This document shows positions 61,601 to 64,000 of a stretch of 64,000 nt of DNA, in pieces (position 1 is the first letter of the stretch; each line of letters starts with the position of its first letter). Location of the stretch: NCBI GenBank assembly GCA_009869945.1, contig WIXG01000019.1, positions 124,001 to 188,000 of the forward strand. Reading direction: 5' to 3'. Source of the stretch: Mesaphorura yosii. Its lineage: Eukaryota; Arthropoda; Collembola; Poduromorpha; Tullbergiidae. Under the pieces are notes generated by a model. That model did no database searches and was not told the origin of the DNA. It worked only from the letters and a program-made list of their open reading frames with translations. A program made the translations under genes and the position numbers.

Positions 61601-62053
61601 CGCCGTCGTTGAGTTCTGGTGGTCTGTGTGAGGACTTTCATCTTACGAGAACTTTGGCGTTGGCGATGTTCCACCCTCCATGAGTCCATGAGACGGTTCA
61701 CGGGGAGTATCAACAGTAACAGTCAAGATAGCCTGCTGGTGCCAGGCTGTGAGTCAGTTTCCCTCAGGAGCCGCCGGTGCACTTTTATTAAAATTGAGGT
61801 TGTCAAAACTTTCTCCTGTTTGCGTCAGCTTGCCTGATTTTCGGTCCAAACTTGCCGCGGAAATTGAACTGTTCTTTTTTTGCCGTACTTTTGCCGAAAT
61901 TTCAACGCAATGAGAGTGAGTGTCCAATTATTTCGGTCCACCTGTTAACTGTTAACCTAGTGAATAGCAGGTGACTTTGATCTCTGTTCCATTCAACAAT
62001 ATTTCTGATTTTAAGCTGTAACCTTGCAAGAACACAAACAGAAGATATTAAGA
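61601..62053. promoter_or_regulatory. shared intergenic region, TTC32/CLPTM1L head-to-head
   Basis: About 450 bp between divergent start codons; both promoters are expected here. No specific element identified. Confidence 0.45.
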
Positions 62054-63935
62054 ATGAAGTTCTCCTTTTCATTACTGTGCAGTGCAATATTCATAGGCTA
62101 CGTACTTAACTCAATTTATTCACTGGTGCAACTTTACCTGCCCCCGTCGTGTGGAGATGGTCAACAATGTCTGAAATCATTCTTGGCCACGAAGCCCCAA
62201 CTGCAATTAACCCTGATCACAACTCTCAATAAGGACCCGTCCAATGCCAAAGAGCTGACGCTCGTTGATCGATGGACCCCGCTGGATTACTCGAAAGACC
62301 AGCCAATCATAAAGTACCAGTTTATATTGGTTACCTGGAAGCCGGACTAGTCGGGTTCTGATATTTTGTCTGAAATTTGTTAGAAATGTGTCCATCAGCA
62401 TTCCAAAGCGTACGAGGAATAATGGAACCCTCTTCATTTACGCGTTTGTGTCTGAACTTCCGAGGGATTCTTCGCAGGATTGGAAACTGAGCCTCCAACA
62501 GCCAACAACGATGTCGGCGTGGTTCGAGCTGACACAATACCTTGTACCGGAACCCAAAACATTCAATTTGCTCAACAGCGGGGATGAAGATAACAAAAGC
62601 AAGGTATTTTTAACTGCCTTTGGGTCACTTGAAGATTTGAAGCCTAAAGCTCATGTCACGATCAAATCCAGGACGCTTCCGGATCCCAAGGCCAACTGAA
62701 GAAGGGAAGCAAAGAGAAAGCAGTGACCCACATCACAAAAAGGTTACGACTTGGATTGATGTCAGAGTTGCACGTACTCCCGAGGAAAGACTTGCCTGTA
62801 GAACTGGCTCACATGATAAGGTGAGTTCTGTTCATTAGTTAACTCTGTTACTTAGTTAGCATTATTTGGGCATAGCGAAATTTGAATCTGAACAAATTAC
62901 AGGGTCTTACAGTCGGACACGTACTTGCCTCCGCTGAAATTCGACAGATTCTCGAGCCGGCTTCGAGATTTCTACAGGGTCAATGCGACGGATGAAAAGT
63001 ACGATCTTGAACTGGAGTTTATGTCAGCTTCAATCGGGAATCTGAGAATGGCCACTCAGTTTGAGTTGGCGATGGACACCATGTCCAGTCAATTTGGGTT
63101 TTCTGACAAGGACTTGGACGAAATCAAAGGAATCTTCTCTGACACAAACGTTTACTTGTTGGGAATCACCATGTTTGTTGCGGCGATTCATGTACGCACC
63201 TTTACATAAAGTCTGCAACAGGATGTCTAATCTCATGTCATAACTTGTTTATGATCACATCCCAGCTCCTCTTTGACTTCTTGGCATTCAAGAACGACGT
63301 AATTTATTGGAAAAGAAGAAAGACTATTGCGGGTCTATCTTCAAAAACCATTCTTTGGCGTTGCTTCTCACATATCGTCGTGTTTTTGTACTTGCTGGAG
63401 GAGAAGTCCAGCTTACTGGTGACGATTCCAACCGGGATTGGGGCAATAATTGAGGTTATTCAACCACCAATTTATTTCAATGCTGTGTCCATAATTTCGG
63501 GCCAATTTTGACTAAAACTAATCACTCGGCCATTGGTATTACAGATATGGAAGGTAAAGAAAGCGTTTAAGATCAGTCTCGGGTTTCGTGGAATATCGTT
63601 CGGTGCTGAAACGGAGTCTGAGAAAGCGACGGCACAGCATGATGTGGAAAGTATGAAATATCTTTCGTATGTTTTGTATCCGTTGTGCATTGGCGGTGCA
63701 GTCTATTCACTATTGTACACGCCCCACAAAAGGTAATGACGAAGCATTAGCGAAGAAGACACAATAAACCAGCCTTTATGAATTTGTTATTTGTTTTAGT
63801 TGGTACAGCTGGACAATTCAAAGTCTTGTGAATGGGGTGTACGCTTTTGGGTTCCTTTTCATGTTACCACAACTATTTGTTAACTACAAGCTCAAGTCTG
63901 TCGCTCAACTGCCGTGGAGGGCTTTCATGTACAAA
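62054..63935 (+). CDS. CLPTM1L: CLPTM1-like membrane protein (3' end beyond window)
   Basis: Multi-pass ER protein; the human homologue is implicated in GPI-precursor (GlcN-PI) scrambling and in cancer susceptibility. Visible exons: 62054-62313, 62384-62603, about 62700-62820, 62903-63191, 63266-63454, 63545-63732, 63800-63935; the gene then continues past the window. An N-terminal signal-anchor (LLCSAIFIGYVLNSIYSLV) precedes a luminal domain with VSISIPKRTRNNGTLF. The C-terminal membrane region is near identical to CLPTM1L: KGIFSDTNVYLLGITMFVAA, HLLFDFLAFKNDVIYWKRRK, MKYLSYVLYPLCIGGAVYSL and VNGVYAFGFLFMLPQLFVNY. The exon 1 donor (GTACCA, 62314) and the start of exon 3 were chosen to keep frame with the family and are less certain. 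The last donor in view is GTAAGG at 63936. Confidence 0.93.
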
Positions 63936-64000
63936 GTAAGGAGCAGGAGCAATGCGATCAAAATTACTACGGTCTTTCATAATTGCGAGTCATGATTTGA

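Noticed and set aside
62604-62699. Continuation of the CLPTM1L frame past 62603 to a stop at 62699
   Set aside because: The continuation has no family similarity and ends in a stop; the family sequence resumes at about 62700, so this is best read as an intron.

Overview
This is a gene-dense stretch of an animal nuclear genome. Genes have many short introns (mostly 50-120 bp, GT-AG) and lie on both strands. An insect-type GH20 hexosaminidase and a secreted cuticle protein with a Rebers-Riddiford-like chitin-binding segment point to an arthropod or close ecdysozoan relative. I cannot name the species from sequence alone. No bacterial, viral or intact transposon gene was seen. Exon boundaries were placed by eye, from splice signals, reading frame and family conservation.

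Layout. 1-12.7 kb: the 3' end of a beta-hexosaminidase (+), spindle-checkpoint MAD1 (-), DNA-damage sensor DDB2 (+), Mediator subunit MED10 (-) and mitochondrial isoleucyl-tRNA synthetase IARS2 (+). MAD1/DDB2 and MED10/IARS2 are head-to-head pairs. 13.9-26.4 kb: a tandem array of six small four-helix MARVEL-like membrane protein genes (called M1 to M6 here), all on + and sharing the same phase-0 intron positions. 26.5-41.2 kb: the large pyrimidine-synthesis gene CAD (-). One roughly 5-kb CAD intron contains a complete, oppositely oriented 12-exon gene for an unrecognised protein of about 1173 residues with a possible N-myristoylation signal. 45-48 kb: the pseudokinase NRBP (+). 48.7-51.0 kb: the cuticle protein (-). 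52.1-53.6 kb: a six-EF-hand CREC protein ending in KDEL (+). 53.8-54.7 kb: an isochorismatase-family hydrolase (-). 56.0-60.5 kb: a Golgi SPCA-type Ca/Mn ATPase (+). 60.9-61.6 kb: TTC32 (-). 62.05 kb to the window end: CLPTM1L (+, 3' end missing).

Most neighbours are unrelated housekeeping genes. The exception is the MARVEL-like cluster, which grew by local duplication. M4 and M5 share an 80-bp intronic tract at 78/80 identity while their flanking exons have diverged, which suggests recent gene conversion, a copied intron or an assembly artefact. Other notable points are the nested gene inside CAD, two apparent GC-AG introns, an acidic tail on MAD1, and two in-frame choices for the N-terminus of the CREC protein.
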